From Bacillota bacterium (GTDB taxonomy: Bacteria; Bacillota; Clostridia; Peptostreptococcales; Anaerovoracaceae), in assembly GCA_017543805.1 (NCBI GenBank), contig JAFYFK010000199.1, forward strand, positions 1-5,830: a stretch of DNA of 5,830 bases, in the 5' to 3' direction. This document shows, in pieces, positions 1 to 5,230 of this stretch. Within the stretch, counting starts at the first letter, position 1. Every line of letters begins with the position of its first letter. The position numbers were made by a program, and so were the translations under genes. The notes below the pieces were generated by a model, which did no database searches, was not told where the DNA came from, and was given only the letters and a program-made list of their open reading frames with translations.

Positions 1-177
1 CCCAACTTTACGATACACGAAAATCTTGTATGGTCAATTTATGATGAATATCAGGAGCTCGCGAAGAACCCGATCGAGATCAGAAACGGCACGGTGCGCA
101 TTCCTGACGGCATAGGGCTTGGCAACGAGCTTTCCGAATATGCGCTGTCTCACTGCGAGTTTATTACTGTTAATTAA
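1..177 (+). CDS. Enolase-superfamily (mandelate racemase/muconate lactonizing type) dehydratase or racemase, C-terminal fragment
   Basis: Frame 1 is open from the window edge to a TAA at 175-177 and gives the last 58 residues of a protein that begins upstream. The fragment opens with PNFTIHENL and ends with RIPDGIGLGNELSE. That order (end of a barrel strand with an H-E pair, a helix, then an 'xvPdgPGLGvEl'-like tail) is how sugar-acid dehydratases of the mandelate racemase/muconate lactonizing branch of the enolase superfamily finish. Members abstract the alpha-proton of a carboxylate substrate bound to Mg2+ in the cytoplasm, most often dehydrating aldonic or aldaric acids to 2-keto-3-deoxy acids. 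The metal-binding Asp/Glu residues and the catalytic Lys/His lie upstream, so substrate and exact subfamily cannot be judged. The adjacent UxaA-type and LarA-type genes support a role in sugar- or hydroxy-acid breakdown. The family call is fairly safe; the specific function is not. Confidence 0.7.
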   Translation, partial: PNFTIHENLVWSIYDEYQELAKNPIEIRNGTVRIPDGIGLGNELSEYALSHCEFITVN

Positions 178-186
178 TTATTGTTA

Positions 187-192
187 TATAAT
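187..192 (+). promoter_or_regulatory. Possible -10 element upstream of the split dehydratase genes (weak)
   Basis: A perfect TATAAT hexamer lies in the AT-rich 61-base gap between the enolase-superfamily gene and the small dehydratase subunit. No convincing -35 sits 16-18 bases upstream: the matching position (164-169, TTACTG) is poor and lies inside the preceding gene. It could be a start site dependent on an activator, or simply a chance match in AT-rich DNA. Co-transcription with the upstream gene is equally possible. Confidence 0.25.
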
Positions 193-222
193 TTAAAAAA
201 CGTACTTATGTTAAATACCAAA

Positions 223-230
223 AAAGGAGA
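223..230 (+). promoter_or_regulatory. Ribosome binding site of the small dehydratase subunit
   Basis: AAAGGAGA sits with its GGAG core at 226-229, nine bases before the ATG at 239. It is a strong Gram-positive-type Shine-Dalgarno sequence and fixes the start of this gene. The separate strong site suggests translation that is independent of the upstream gene. Confidence 0.75.
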
Positions 231-238
231 AGTGAAAA

Positions 239-538
239 ATGAATCCTATGGCACTCCGGTGCAGCGACAAGGACAACGTAGCCGTGCTGTTTGAGGAAAA
301 CGTAACAGCAGGCACTGATGTGGACGTAAGGGATAAACGCGGAAATACCATGGTCATTAAGATCAATGAGGCCATTCCCTACGGGCATAAGCTTGCATTG
401 GCCGCAATTGCGAAAGGTGAGGACATTATCAAGTACGGCGAATCCATCGGGATCGCGACGCGGGACATCGCCCCCGGAGACTATGTTCACATCCACAACA
501 TGGACAGCAAGCGCGGCCGCGGCGACTGGAAGGAGTAA
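239..538 (+). CDS. UxaA-family dehydratase (altronate/galactarate dehydratase-like or sulfolactate sulfo-lyase-like), small SAF-domain subunit
   Basis: This 99-residue protein is essentially a single SAF domain, equivalent to the N-terminal domain of UxaA (altronate dehydratase) and GarD (galactarate dehydratase), and to the SuyA subunit of (2R)-sulfolactate sulfo-lyase. The diagnostic block runs from about residue 46 to 95: IPYGHKLALAAIAKG, then IKYGESIGIATRDIAPGDYVHIHN. The GHK near residue 50 and the KYG and HxHN motifs are hallmarks of the family, and the histidines are thought to help bind the catalytic metal. It should pair with the large subunit encoded five bases downstream to form one cytoplasmic dehydratase. 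The start is set by a strong ribosome binding site. The split arrangement does not reveal the substrate: altronate-like acids are favoured by the sugar-acid context, sulfolactate is an alternative. Family membership is clear. Confidence 0.88.
   Translation: MNPMALRCSDKDNVAVLFEENVTAGTDVDVRDKRGNTMVIKINEAIPYGHKLALAAIAKGEDIIKYGESIGIATRDIAPGDYVHIHNMDSKRGRGDWKE
531..535 (+). promoter_or_regulatory. Ribosome binding site of the large dehydratase subunit, inside the small-subunit gene
   Basis: AGGAG forms part of the last sense codons of the small subunit and lies eight bases before the ATG at 544. This spacing favours 544 over the in-frame ATG at 553, which would be 17 bases away. The placement points to coupled synthesis of the two subunits. 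Confidence 0.6.
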
Positions 539-543
539 ACGAT

Positions 544-1707
544 ATGGAATTCATGGGATATGTAAGAGAAAACGGCAGGGTAGGCTCCAGAAACCACGTA
601 GCCGTCATCCCCAGCGTAAACTGCGCCAACGAGGTCGCTAAGAGGATAGCCGCGGCGGTGCCCAACACGCGGTCGCTGAACCATCACCAGGGCTGCTGCG
701 AGCTCCCGCCGGATCTCGACAGGGTGACGCTGTCCCTGACCGGTCTCGGAATGAGCCCCAATGTCGGAGCGGTGCTTATAGTCAGTCTGGGGTGCGAGGG
801 TACGGACGTCGATTATATGGCACAGCACATAGCGGAGACCGGCAAAAGCGTGGAGGTCATCCGCATTCAGGAACTTGGCGGGACCCGGGTCTCCATTGAG
901 AAGGGAACTGAGATCGCTCAGAAACTGGCAGACAAGATAGCCCCGATAAAGCGTCAGGCTGTCGATATGTCCGAGGCGATAATGTCGATAAAATGCGGCG
1001 CTTCCGACGCCACGAGCGGCCTTGCGTCGAACGTGGTCATCGGATACGTGGCGGATAAGATCGTGGATCTGGGCGGTACGGTAGTGTTCGGCGAGACCAC
1101 GGAATTTATCGGCGCGGAACATATACTTGCCCGAAGGGCCAGGACCCCGGAGGTCGGCCGGAAGATCTATGAGATCGTGGAACGAATGGAGAACAGGGCA
1201 AAGTCGCTCGGCTGCGATATGCGCAAGGGCCAGCCTACGCCCGGAAACATCGCCGGCGGGCTCAGCTCCATTGAGGAAAAATCCCTCGGAGCCATAGTCA
1301 AATCCGGAACCAAGCCTATTGAAGGCGTGCTGGAATATACAGATGTAATAAGCAATCAGAAGGGGCTGTGGATCAAGGATACCCCGGGAAGAGAGATAGA
1401 GACCCTCACCGGAATGGCAATTTCAGGAGCGCAGGCTATGTGCTTCTCCACCGGCCGCGGCGCCCCTCAGGGCTTCCCGACAATGCCTGTGCTTAAGATC
1501 TGCGGCAATCCGCATACTTTCGCCCGCCTCAGCGAAGACATGGACGTAAACGCCGGAAGGATCATTACCGGTGAAAAGTCTATCGAAGAAGTGGGCGAGG
1601 AGGCGTTCGAACGCTTTGTGAGAGTGCTCTCAGGTGAAAAGACCCACTGTGAGGAGCTGGAATACTACAATTCGATAGATATTTACACTCTTGGACCCGT
1701 AATCTGA
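544..1707 (+). CDS. UxaA-family dehydratase (altronate/galactarate dehydratase-like or sulfolactate sulfo-lyase-like), large catalytic subunit
   Basis: The 387-residue product matches the second and C-terminal domains of UxaA/GarD, the size of the large subunit in split enzymes such as SuyB. Motifs visible in order: GYVRENGRVGSRN (5-17), NHHQGCC (46-52), SLGCEGTD (81-88), KCGASDATSG (150-159), TTEFIGAEHIL (185-195), GNIAGGLSSIEEKSLG (234-249), FSTGRGAPQGFPTMP (301-315) and DVNAG (334-338). The cysteines at 51-52 and the GAS-D block correspond to regions of the family proposed to form the metal and substrate site. In the known reactions water (or sulfite, for SuyAB) is removed from a hydroxy acid, giving a 2-keto-3-deoxy acid (or pyruvate). 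The gene starts five bases after the small-subunit stop and is followed after 14 bases by the LarA-type gene, so the three probably form one transcript. Family call is firm; altronate as the substrate is only a guess. Confidence 0.9.
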   Translation: MEFMGYVRENGRVGSRNHVAVIPSVNCANEVAKRIAAAVPNTRSLNHHQGCCELPPDLDRVTLSLTGLGMSPNVGAVLIVSLGCEGTDVDYMAQHIAETGKSVEVIRIQELGGTRVSIEKGTEIAQKLADKIAPIKRQAVDMSEAIMSIKCGASDATSGLASNVVIGYVADKIVDLGGTVVFGETTEFIGAEHILARRARTPEVGRKIYEIVERMENRAKSLGCDMRKGQPTPGNIAGGLSSIEEKSLGAIVKSGTKPIEGVLEYTDVISNQKGLWIKDTPGREIETLTGMAISGAQAMCFSTGRGAPQGFPTMPVLKICGNPHTFARLSEDMDVNAGRIITGEKSIEEVGEEAFERFVRVLSGEKTHCEELEYYNSIDIYTLGPVI

Positions 1708-1712
1708 AAGGA
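1707..1712 (+). promoter_or_regulatory. Ribosome binding site of the LarA-type gene
   Basis: AAAGGA begins at the last base of the upstream stop codon and lies nine bases before the ATG at 1722; a second AGGA (1714-1717) is closer. The 14-base gap leaves no room for a promoter or terminator, so the gene is probably read from the dehydratase transcript. Confidence 0.55.
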
Positions 1713-1721
1713 CAGGACAGC

Positions 1722-2999
1722 ATGAAGACAGTAAAATTCTTTTATGACAGGACAACGATGGATCTCGAAGTGCCGGATGACACTCCGGTGCTCTGCTCCG
1801 CGGTGGACAGGCTTGCGGCCGGCAGACCCGGCCAGGAGATAGTAAAAGAGGCAATGGAGCATCCGATAGAGTCTCCCGGGCTCGCTGCGCTTGCCAAGGG
1901 TAAGCCTGACTGCGTAATTATAATCAGCGACCATACCAGACCGGTGCCGAGCAAAGACATCCTGCCGTGCATGGTCAAAGAACTGCGGGAAGGGAATCCT
2001 GATATCCACATTACTCTTCTGGTCGCGACTGGCTTCCATCGCCAGACCACGGCGGAAGAGCTCAAGGCAAAGCTCGGAGACGAACTGTACGATGAATTCA
2101 GGAACAATATAGTGGTACACGACGCTCACGATCCCTCGCGCAACGTCAAGGTCGGCGTTCTGCCTTCCGGGCCGGACTGCATAATCGACCGTGTTGCCGC
2201 GGAAGCCTCGCTTCTGGTCGCCGAGGGATTTATTGAGCCTCATTTCTTCGCGGGCTTTTCCGGCGGAAGAAAGAGTGTTCTTCCCGGGATAGCGGACGCG
2301 GTGACGGTAATGGGGAACCACTGTTCCAGGTTTATCGACAGTCCGTACGCAAGGAGCGGCATACTTAAGGGCAATCCCATCCATACCGATATGCTGGCCG
2401 CGGCCCGTATGGCAAAGCTGGCCTATATCGTAAACGTCGTTATCGACGAGAATAAAAATACCGTTGCGGCCTTTGCCGGCGATTTTGAGAAAGCCCACGA
2501 GAAGGGCTGCGATTTTATAAGCAGTTATGTGTGCGTAAAGCCTGCGCCGGCTGACATTGTCATTACTTCCAACGGCGGTTATCCGCTGGACCAGAACGCA
2601 TACCAGTCTCCCAAGGGCATGAGCGCGGCTGAAGCGACGGTAAAGGAAGGCGGCGTGATCATCATGCTCAGCTCCTGCATCGACGGAAGCGGCGGGGAAT
2701 CCTTCTTCCGCATGATCTCTGAGGCGCCGGATATAGAAAGCGCGTATCAGAAATTCCTGGCGACGCCTCAGGAGGAAACTCTGCCGGATCAGTGGTGCTC
2801 TCAGATCCTCGGCAGGATAATACGGAAACACAGGGTAATATTTGTGGCTGATCCGTCCCAGAAAGCGATGGTTGAAGGGCTTAAGCTGACCTACGCTCCG
2901 GATCTGCAGTCCGCCTACAGGCTGGCGAGGGAATGGAAGGGGCCGGACGCGTCCCTGACCTGCATTCCCAACGGCATTTCCGTTGTCGTGAGGGAATAA
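1722..2999 (+). CDS. larA: LarA-family nickel-pincer hydroxy acid racemase/epimerase
   Basis: The 425-residue protein has the length and both domains of LarA, the lactate racemase that carries a nickel-pincer nucleotide (NPN) and moves a hydride at the alpha carbon of 2-hydroxy acids. Every residue I know to matter in the Lactiplantibacillus plantarum enzyme has a counterpart: the DHTRPVP block with Asp70 and Arg73, the proton-shuttle histidines at 106 (in GFHR) and 174 (in EPHFFAGFSGG), the cofactor-linking Lys184, the nickel ligand His200, and Gln295 and Lys298 in YQSPKG. From 174 on even the numbering coincides with the characterised enzyme, as I recall it. The cofactor-making genes larB, larC and larE are not in the window and must lie elsewhere. 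LarA homologues are known to act on lactate, malate, phenyllactate, 2-hydroxyglutarate and gluconate, so the name does not fix the substrate. Being downstream of sugar-acid dehydratase genes, a C2-epimerase of an aldonic acid is a reasonable inference. No terminator hairpin follows the stop. Confidence 0.9.
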   Translation: MKTVKFFYDRTTMDLEVPDDTPVLCSAVDRLAAGRPGQEIVKEAMEHPIESPGLAALAKGKPDCVIIISDHTRPVPSKDILPCMVKELREGNPDIHITLLVATGFHRQTTAEELKAKLGDELYDEFRNNIVVHDAHDPSRNVKVGVLPSGPDCIIDRVAAEASLLVAEGFIEPHFFAGFSGGRKSVLPGIADAVTVMGNHCSRFIDSPYARSGILKGNPIHTDMLAAARMAKLAYIVNVVIDENKNTVAAFAGDFEKAHEKGCDFISSYVCVKPAPADIVITSNGGYPLDQNAYQSPKGMSAAEATVKEGGVIIMLSSCIDGSGGESFFRMISEAPDIESAYQKFLATPQEETLPDQWCSQILGRIIRKHRVIFVADPSQKAMVEGLKLTYAPDLQSAYRLAREWKGPDASLTCIPNGISVVVRE

Positions 3000-3015
3000 T
3001 TGCCCCTTATGATTG

Positions 3016-3044
3016 TTGCCACTCCACAAGATGTGGTGTATAAT
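3016..3044 (+). promoter_or_regulatory. Sigma-70-type promoter for the nrdR-cmk-phoH-ybeY-era operon
   Basis: TTGCCA (3016-3021) and a perfect TATAAT (3039-3044) are separated by exactly 17 bases, the optimum for the housekeeping sigma factor. Transcription would start at about 3051-3053, leaving a leader of roughly 40 bases before the nrdR ATG at 3095. It lies in the 95-base gap between the larA-like stop and nrdR, where the functional theme changes from catabolism to housekeeping, which fits an operon boundary. Confidence 0.72.
3024..3036. repeat. 13-base inverted repeat between -35 and -10, candidate operator
   Basis: CCACA (3024-3028) and TGTGG (3032-3036) are perfect inverted arms around a three-base centre (AGA). 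The repeat falls wholly inside the promoter spacer, where a bound repressor would block RNA polymerase. It differs from the usual 16-base NrdR box, which has a different, TA-rich core and an even length, so autoregulation by NrdR is not supported by motif alone. A short repeat like this can also arise by chance. Confidence 0.35.
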
Positions 3045-3081
3045 CTCGTTATAAACCTTTGTTGTTGTACGCCAATCAGGC

Positions 3082-3087
3082 AGGAGA
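3082..3087 (+). promoter_or_regulatory. Ribosome binding site of nrdR, decides its start
   Basis: AGGAGA has its GGAG core at 3083-3086, eight bases before the ATG at 3095. It rules in favour of 3095 over the in-frame TTG at 3059, which has no such site and would add twelve residues before the zinc-ribbon that normally begins this family. Confidence 0.75.
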
Positions 3088-3094
3088 CAGAAAA

Positions 3095-3571
3095 ATGAAG
3101 TGTCCTTTTTGCGAACAGCCGGATACCAAGGTCATAGATTCAAGACCTACTGAAGAGGGTCACGCGATAAGACGCCGCAGGGAATGCATAGTCTGCGGAA
3201 AGCGCTTTACCACCTACGAAAAGGTCGAAGACGTATTCTTCATGGTCGTCAAGAGAGACGGCAGAAGGGAGAGCTTCGACCGCAACAAGATCCTCAACGG
3301 CATTATCCGCGCCTGCGAAAAGAGGCCGATCTCGCTCGACCAGATGGAGGCTGTGGTCTCCGACATCGAGCGCAATCTCAACAACAGAATGGAGAAGGAG
3401 ATAAGCAGCGAGCTTATCGGAGAGATCGTCATGGAACATCTCAAGGATCTCGACGAGGTGGCATATGTCCGCTTTGCCTCTGTTTACAGGCAGTTCAAGG
3501 ATGTAAGCACCTTTGTTGCGGAAGTTGAGAAGCTGCTTGGGGACAACAGGACCGGCGGGGTAAAGCAATGA
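3095..3571 (+). CDS. nrdR: Transcriptional repressor NrdR (ribonucleotide reductase regulator)
   Basis: This 158-residue protein has the standard NrdR size and layout. The N-terminus is a zinc ribbon: MKCPFC with Cys3 and Cys6, then CIVC with Cys31 and Cys34, separated by the conserved DSRP (15-18) and RRRREC (26-31) stretches that contact DNA. An ATP-cone domain follows at about 49-139, with VVKRDGRRESFDRNKI (51-66) and LDEVAYVRFASVYRQF (119-134). The family senses ATP/dATP through the cone and represses ribonucleotide reductase genes by binding paired NrdR boxes. No reductase gene is in the window, so the targets are elsewhere. It is the first gene of the operon, behind a good promoter, and its stop TGA overlaps the cmk ATG (ATGA). 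The start chosen is the ATG at 3095, because homologues begin exactly with MxCPxC and the ribosome binding site fits. Confidence 0.97.
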   Translation: MKCPFCEQPDTKVIDSRPTEEGHAIRRRRECIVCGKRFTTYEKVEDVFFMVVKRDGRRESFDRNKILNGIIRACEKRPISLDQMEAVVSDIERNLNNRMEKEISSELIGEIVMEHLKDLDEVAYVRFASVYRQFKDVSTFVAEVEKLLGDNRTGGVKQ

Positions 3572-4209
3572 TAAGGATAGCCATCGACGGCCCGGCAGGC
3601 GCCGGGAAAAGCACAATGGCAAAGCTTCTTGCGAAGGAGCTTAATATAGATTATATAGACACCGGTGCTATGTACAGGGCAATAGCTTTAAAGCTTCTGC
3701 GCAGCGGCACCGATTACGAGGACGCTGAGGCGCTGCGCGCCGTGCTGGATTCCACGGATGTGGATTACTACGGCGGAAGCGTTTATCTCGACGGGGAATG
3801 CGTTGACGGATTTATCCGGACCCCGGAGGTCTCCGAGGTCGCGTCCGCTTCGTCCGCAAAGCTCGACGTCAGGGAAAAGCTCGTTGCCCTTCAGAAGGCT
3901 ATGGGGCAGAAGCGCAGCCTTGTAATGGACGGCCGTGATATAGGTACAAACGTGCTTACTGACGCGGAATACAAGTTCTACCTCGACGCCAGCGTGGGCG
4001 TCAGGGCAAGGCGCAGAGCTCTGGAGATGGAAGCGAAGGGGCAGACTGTCGATATCGCCGAAGTGGAGGCGGACATAGCTTCCAGGGACTGGCGCGACAT
4101 GCACCGCGAGCACAATCCCCTTAAACAGGCTGAAGACGCTGTATATGTCGATACTTCCGATCTTTCGATCCCGGAAGTTATCGATGTTTTAAAATCTTAT
4201 ATTCACTGA
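3568..4209 (+). CDS. cmk: Cytidylate kinase (CMP/dCMP kinase)
   Basis: The 213-residue product is a bacterial cytidylate kinase, which phosphorylates CMP and dCMP to the diphosphates with ATP in the cytoplasm. The P-loop GPAGAGKST is at residues 8-16, followed by DTGAMYRA (31-38) of the CMP-binding region, an insert typical of the bacterial long form (about 60-110) containing IRTPEVSEVAS, the DGRDIGT motif (121-127), and the lid and C-terminal block SRDWRDMHRE (172-181) with NPLKQAEDA (183-191). The length is only slightly below the usual 220-230. The ATG overlaps the nrdR stop by four bases (ATGA) and the preceding ribosome binding site is poor (a G-rich stretch at about 3554-3560), so expression probably depends on coupling with nrdR. 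Pairing a dNTP-synthesis repressor with the kinase that supplies CDP, a ribonucleotide reductase substrate, makes functional sense. Confidence 0.97.
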   Translation: MIRIAIDGPAGAGKSTMAKLLAKELNIDYIDTGAMYRAIALKLLRSGTDYEDAEALRAVLDSTDVDYYGGSVYLDGECVDGFIRTPEVSEVASASSAKLDVREKLVALQKAMGQKRSLVMDGRDIGTNVLTDAEYKFYLDASVGVRARRRALEMEAKGQTVDIAEVEADIASRDWRDMHREHNPLKQAEDAVYVDTSDLSIPEVIDVLKSYIH

Positions 4210-4210
4210 T

Positions 4211-4229
4211 CGCCCGGGTAAGCCCGGCG
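4211..4229 (+). repeat. GC-rich hairpin between cmk and phoH, abutting the phoH ribosome binding site
   Basis: Starting one base after the cmk stop, CGCCCGGG (4211-4218) can pair with CCCGGCG (4223-4229) around a TAAG loop, giving seven G-C pairs with one bulged C. No T-run follows, so it is not an intrinsic terminator. Its 3' base is the first G of the phoH Shine-Dalgarno GGAGG (4229-4233). It may modulate translation or mark an RNA processing point; this is inference from the sequence alone. Confidence 0.4.
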
Positions 4230-4233
4230 GAGG
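4229..4233 (+). promoter_or_regulatory. Ribosome binding site of the phoH-like gene
   Basis: GGAGG is a full-strength Shine-Dalgarno core, but only four bases separate it from the ATG at 4238, which is slightly short. The first base lies in the stem of the preceding hairpin. It is the only junction in this operon with a clear gap (28 bases) instead of an overlap. Confidence 0.6.
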
Positions 4234-4237
4234 TTAA

Positions 4238-5230
4238 ATGGGAGAACTCAGGATAAAACCCGGTATCTCGGCATCCCCGAACGAAGTGTTCGGAACGCTG
4301 GATTCCAACCTTAAGCTGATCGAGTCCGACTGCGGAGTTGAGATCGTTTACCGCGGCGACGAGATCATTATCAACGGCGACGAGGCCGACCGCGCCGCAA
4401 ACGTCATCAACGAGATGTTTACGGTGGTCGAGAGCGGCCAGAGTCTGGACGAGCAGAAAGTCAATTACATTCTTTCTCTCTCGAAAGACGGCATCTCCTA
4501 TACGCAGAGCAGCCTCGCAAAGGATGTTATCTGCTTCACCCACAAAGGGCGTCCCATAAAAGCCAAGACGCTCGGGCAGAAAGAATACGTCAGCGCAATC
4601 AAAAAGAACGACATCACATTCGGAATAGGTCCTGCCGGCACGGGCAAGACCTATATTGCCGTTGCCATGGCGATCAATTCGCTCAAGGCAAAGGAGGTCG
4701 AAAAGATAATACTCGCAAGGCCCGCAGTCGAGGCCGGGGAAAGGCTCGGCTTCCTTCCCGGAGATCTTCAGGAGAAGGTCGACCCGTATCTCCGCCCGCT
4801 GTACGACGCCCTCTACGATATGCTCGGAAGGGACGCAGCTCTGCGGCTCAAGGAACGGGAAACCATAGAAGTTGTACCGCTTGCCTATATGCGCGGCCGC
4901 ACGCTGGACAATTCGTTCATTATCCTTGACGAAGCCCAGAACGCCACAAAGGAGCAGATGAAGATGTTCCTAACGAGAATGGGCTTCGGGTCAAAGGTCA
5001 TAGTTACGGGAGATATAACCCAGGTAGACCTGCCGCGCGGAAAGCGTTCGGGACTCATTGACGCCATGCATATACTTAACGGCGTCGAAGGCATCGCTTT
5101 CTGCAGGCTTACCGACAGCGACGTCGTGCGCCATCCGCTTGTAAGGCGCATCGTAAACGCTTACGATGTTTATCAGCGCAGGCACCCGGAATGGGCGGAT
5201 GAGGCTCACACAGAAAAAGAGGAAGACTGA
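4238..5230 (+). CDS. phoH: PhoH-like ATPase (YbeZ/PhoH family)
   Basis: The 330-residue protein has the usual size of bacterial PhoH-like proteins, cytoplasmic P-loop ATPases of the RNA-helicase-like class that act with YbeY in RNA metabolism. An N-terminal KH-like region (about 1-105, with IVYRGDEIIINGDEADRAAN) precedes the PhoH domain. Walker A is GPAGTGKT (131-138), the ILARPAVEAGERLGFLPGD block is at 158-176, Walker B FIILDEAQN at 227-235, GDITQVDLP at 258-266, and the C-terminal DVVRHPLVRRIV at 295-306. The final 15 residues are acidic and charged. The stop TGA (5228-5230) overlaps the ybeY ATG by one base (TGATG), the classic phoH-ybeY pairing. The precise biochemical role of the family (ATPase, possibly helicase, linked to rRNA processing) is still only partly known. 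Family call is firm. Confidence 0.95.
   Translation: MGELRIKPGISASPNEVFGTLDSNLKLIESDCGVEIVYRGDEIIINGDEADRAANVINEMFTVVESGQSLDEQKVNYILSLSKDGISYTQSSLAKDVICFTHKGRPIKAKTLGQKEYVSAIKKNDITFGIGPAGTGKTYIAVAMAINSLKAKEVEKIILARPAVEAGERLGFLPGDLQEKVDPYLRPLYDALYDMLGRDAALRLKERETIEVVPLAYMRGRTLDNSFIILDEAQNATKEQMKMFLTRMGFGSKVIVTGDITQVDLPRGKRSGLIDAMHILNGVEGIAFCRLTDSDVVRHPLVRRIVNAYDVYQRRHPEWADEAHTEKEED
5218..5223 (+). promoter_or_regulatory. Ribosome binding site of ybeY, inside the phoH-like gene
   Basis: AGAGGA overlaps the last codons of the phoH-like gene, with GAGG seven bases from the ybeY ATG at 5230. Together with the TGATG junction it points to reinitiation or coupled translation. Confidence 0.5.

Noticed and set aside
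178..238. Catabolite-responsive element or riboswitch ahead of the dehydratase genes
   Set aside because: No match to the cre palindrome is seen and 61 bases of AT-rich sequence without paired stems is too short for a known riboswitch.
487..1122. A 211-codon open frame on the - strand opposite the large dehydratase subunit
   Set aside because: No domain can be recognised, no ribosome binding site is evident, and the + strand frame is a clear UxaA-family protein across the same bases.
3000..3015. Terminator after the LarA-type gene
   Set aside because: No inverted repeat with a following T-run is visible, so read-through from the catabolic cluster into nrdR cannot be excluded.
1683..3029. 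A 448-codon open frame on the - strand opposite the LarA-type gene
   Set aside because: Its translation has no recognisable motif and is rich in Arg, His and Tyr in the manner of an antisense shadow, while the + strand frame has every LarA catalytic residue.
3024..3036. NrdR box for autoregulation
   Set aside because: NrdR boxes are 16-base, even-length palindromes with a TA-rich core and normally occur in pairs; this is a single 13-base repeat with an AGA centre.
3059..3094. Longer nrdR starting at an in-frame TTG
   Set aside because: The family starts with MxCPxC, the ATG at 3095 has a well-placed AGGAGA, and the extra twelve residues would begin only a few bases after the predicted transcription start.
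4211..4229. Intrinsic terminator between cmk and phoH
   Set aside because: The stem is stable but is followed by GAGGTTAAATG, not a run of T, and a Shine-Dalgarno sequence begins at its foot.
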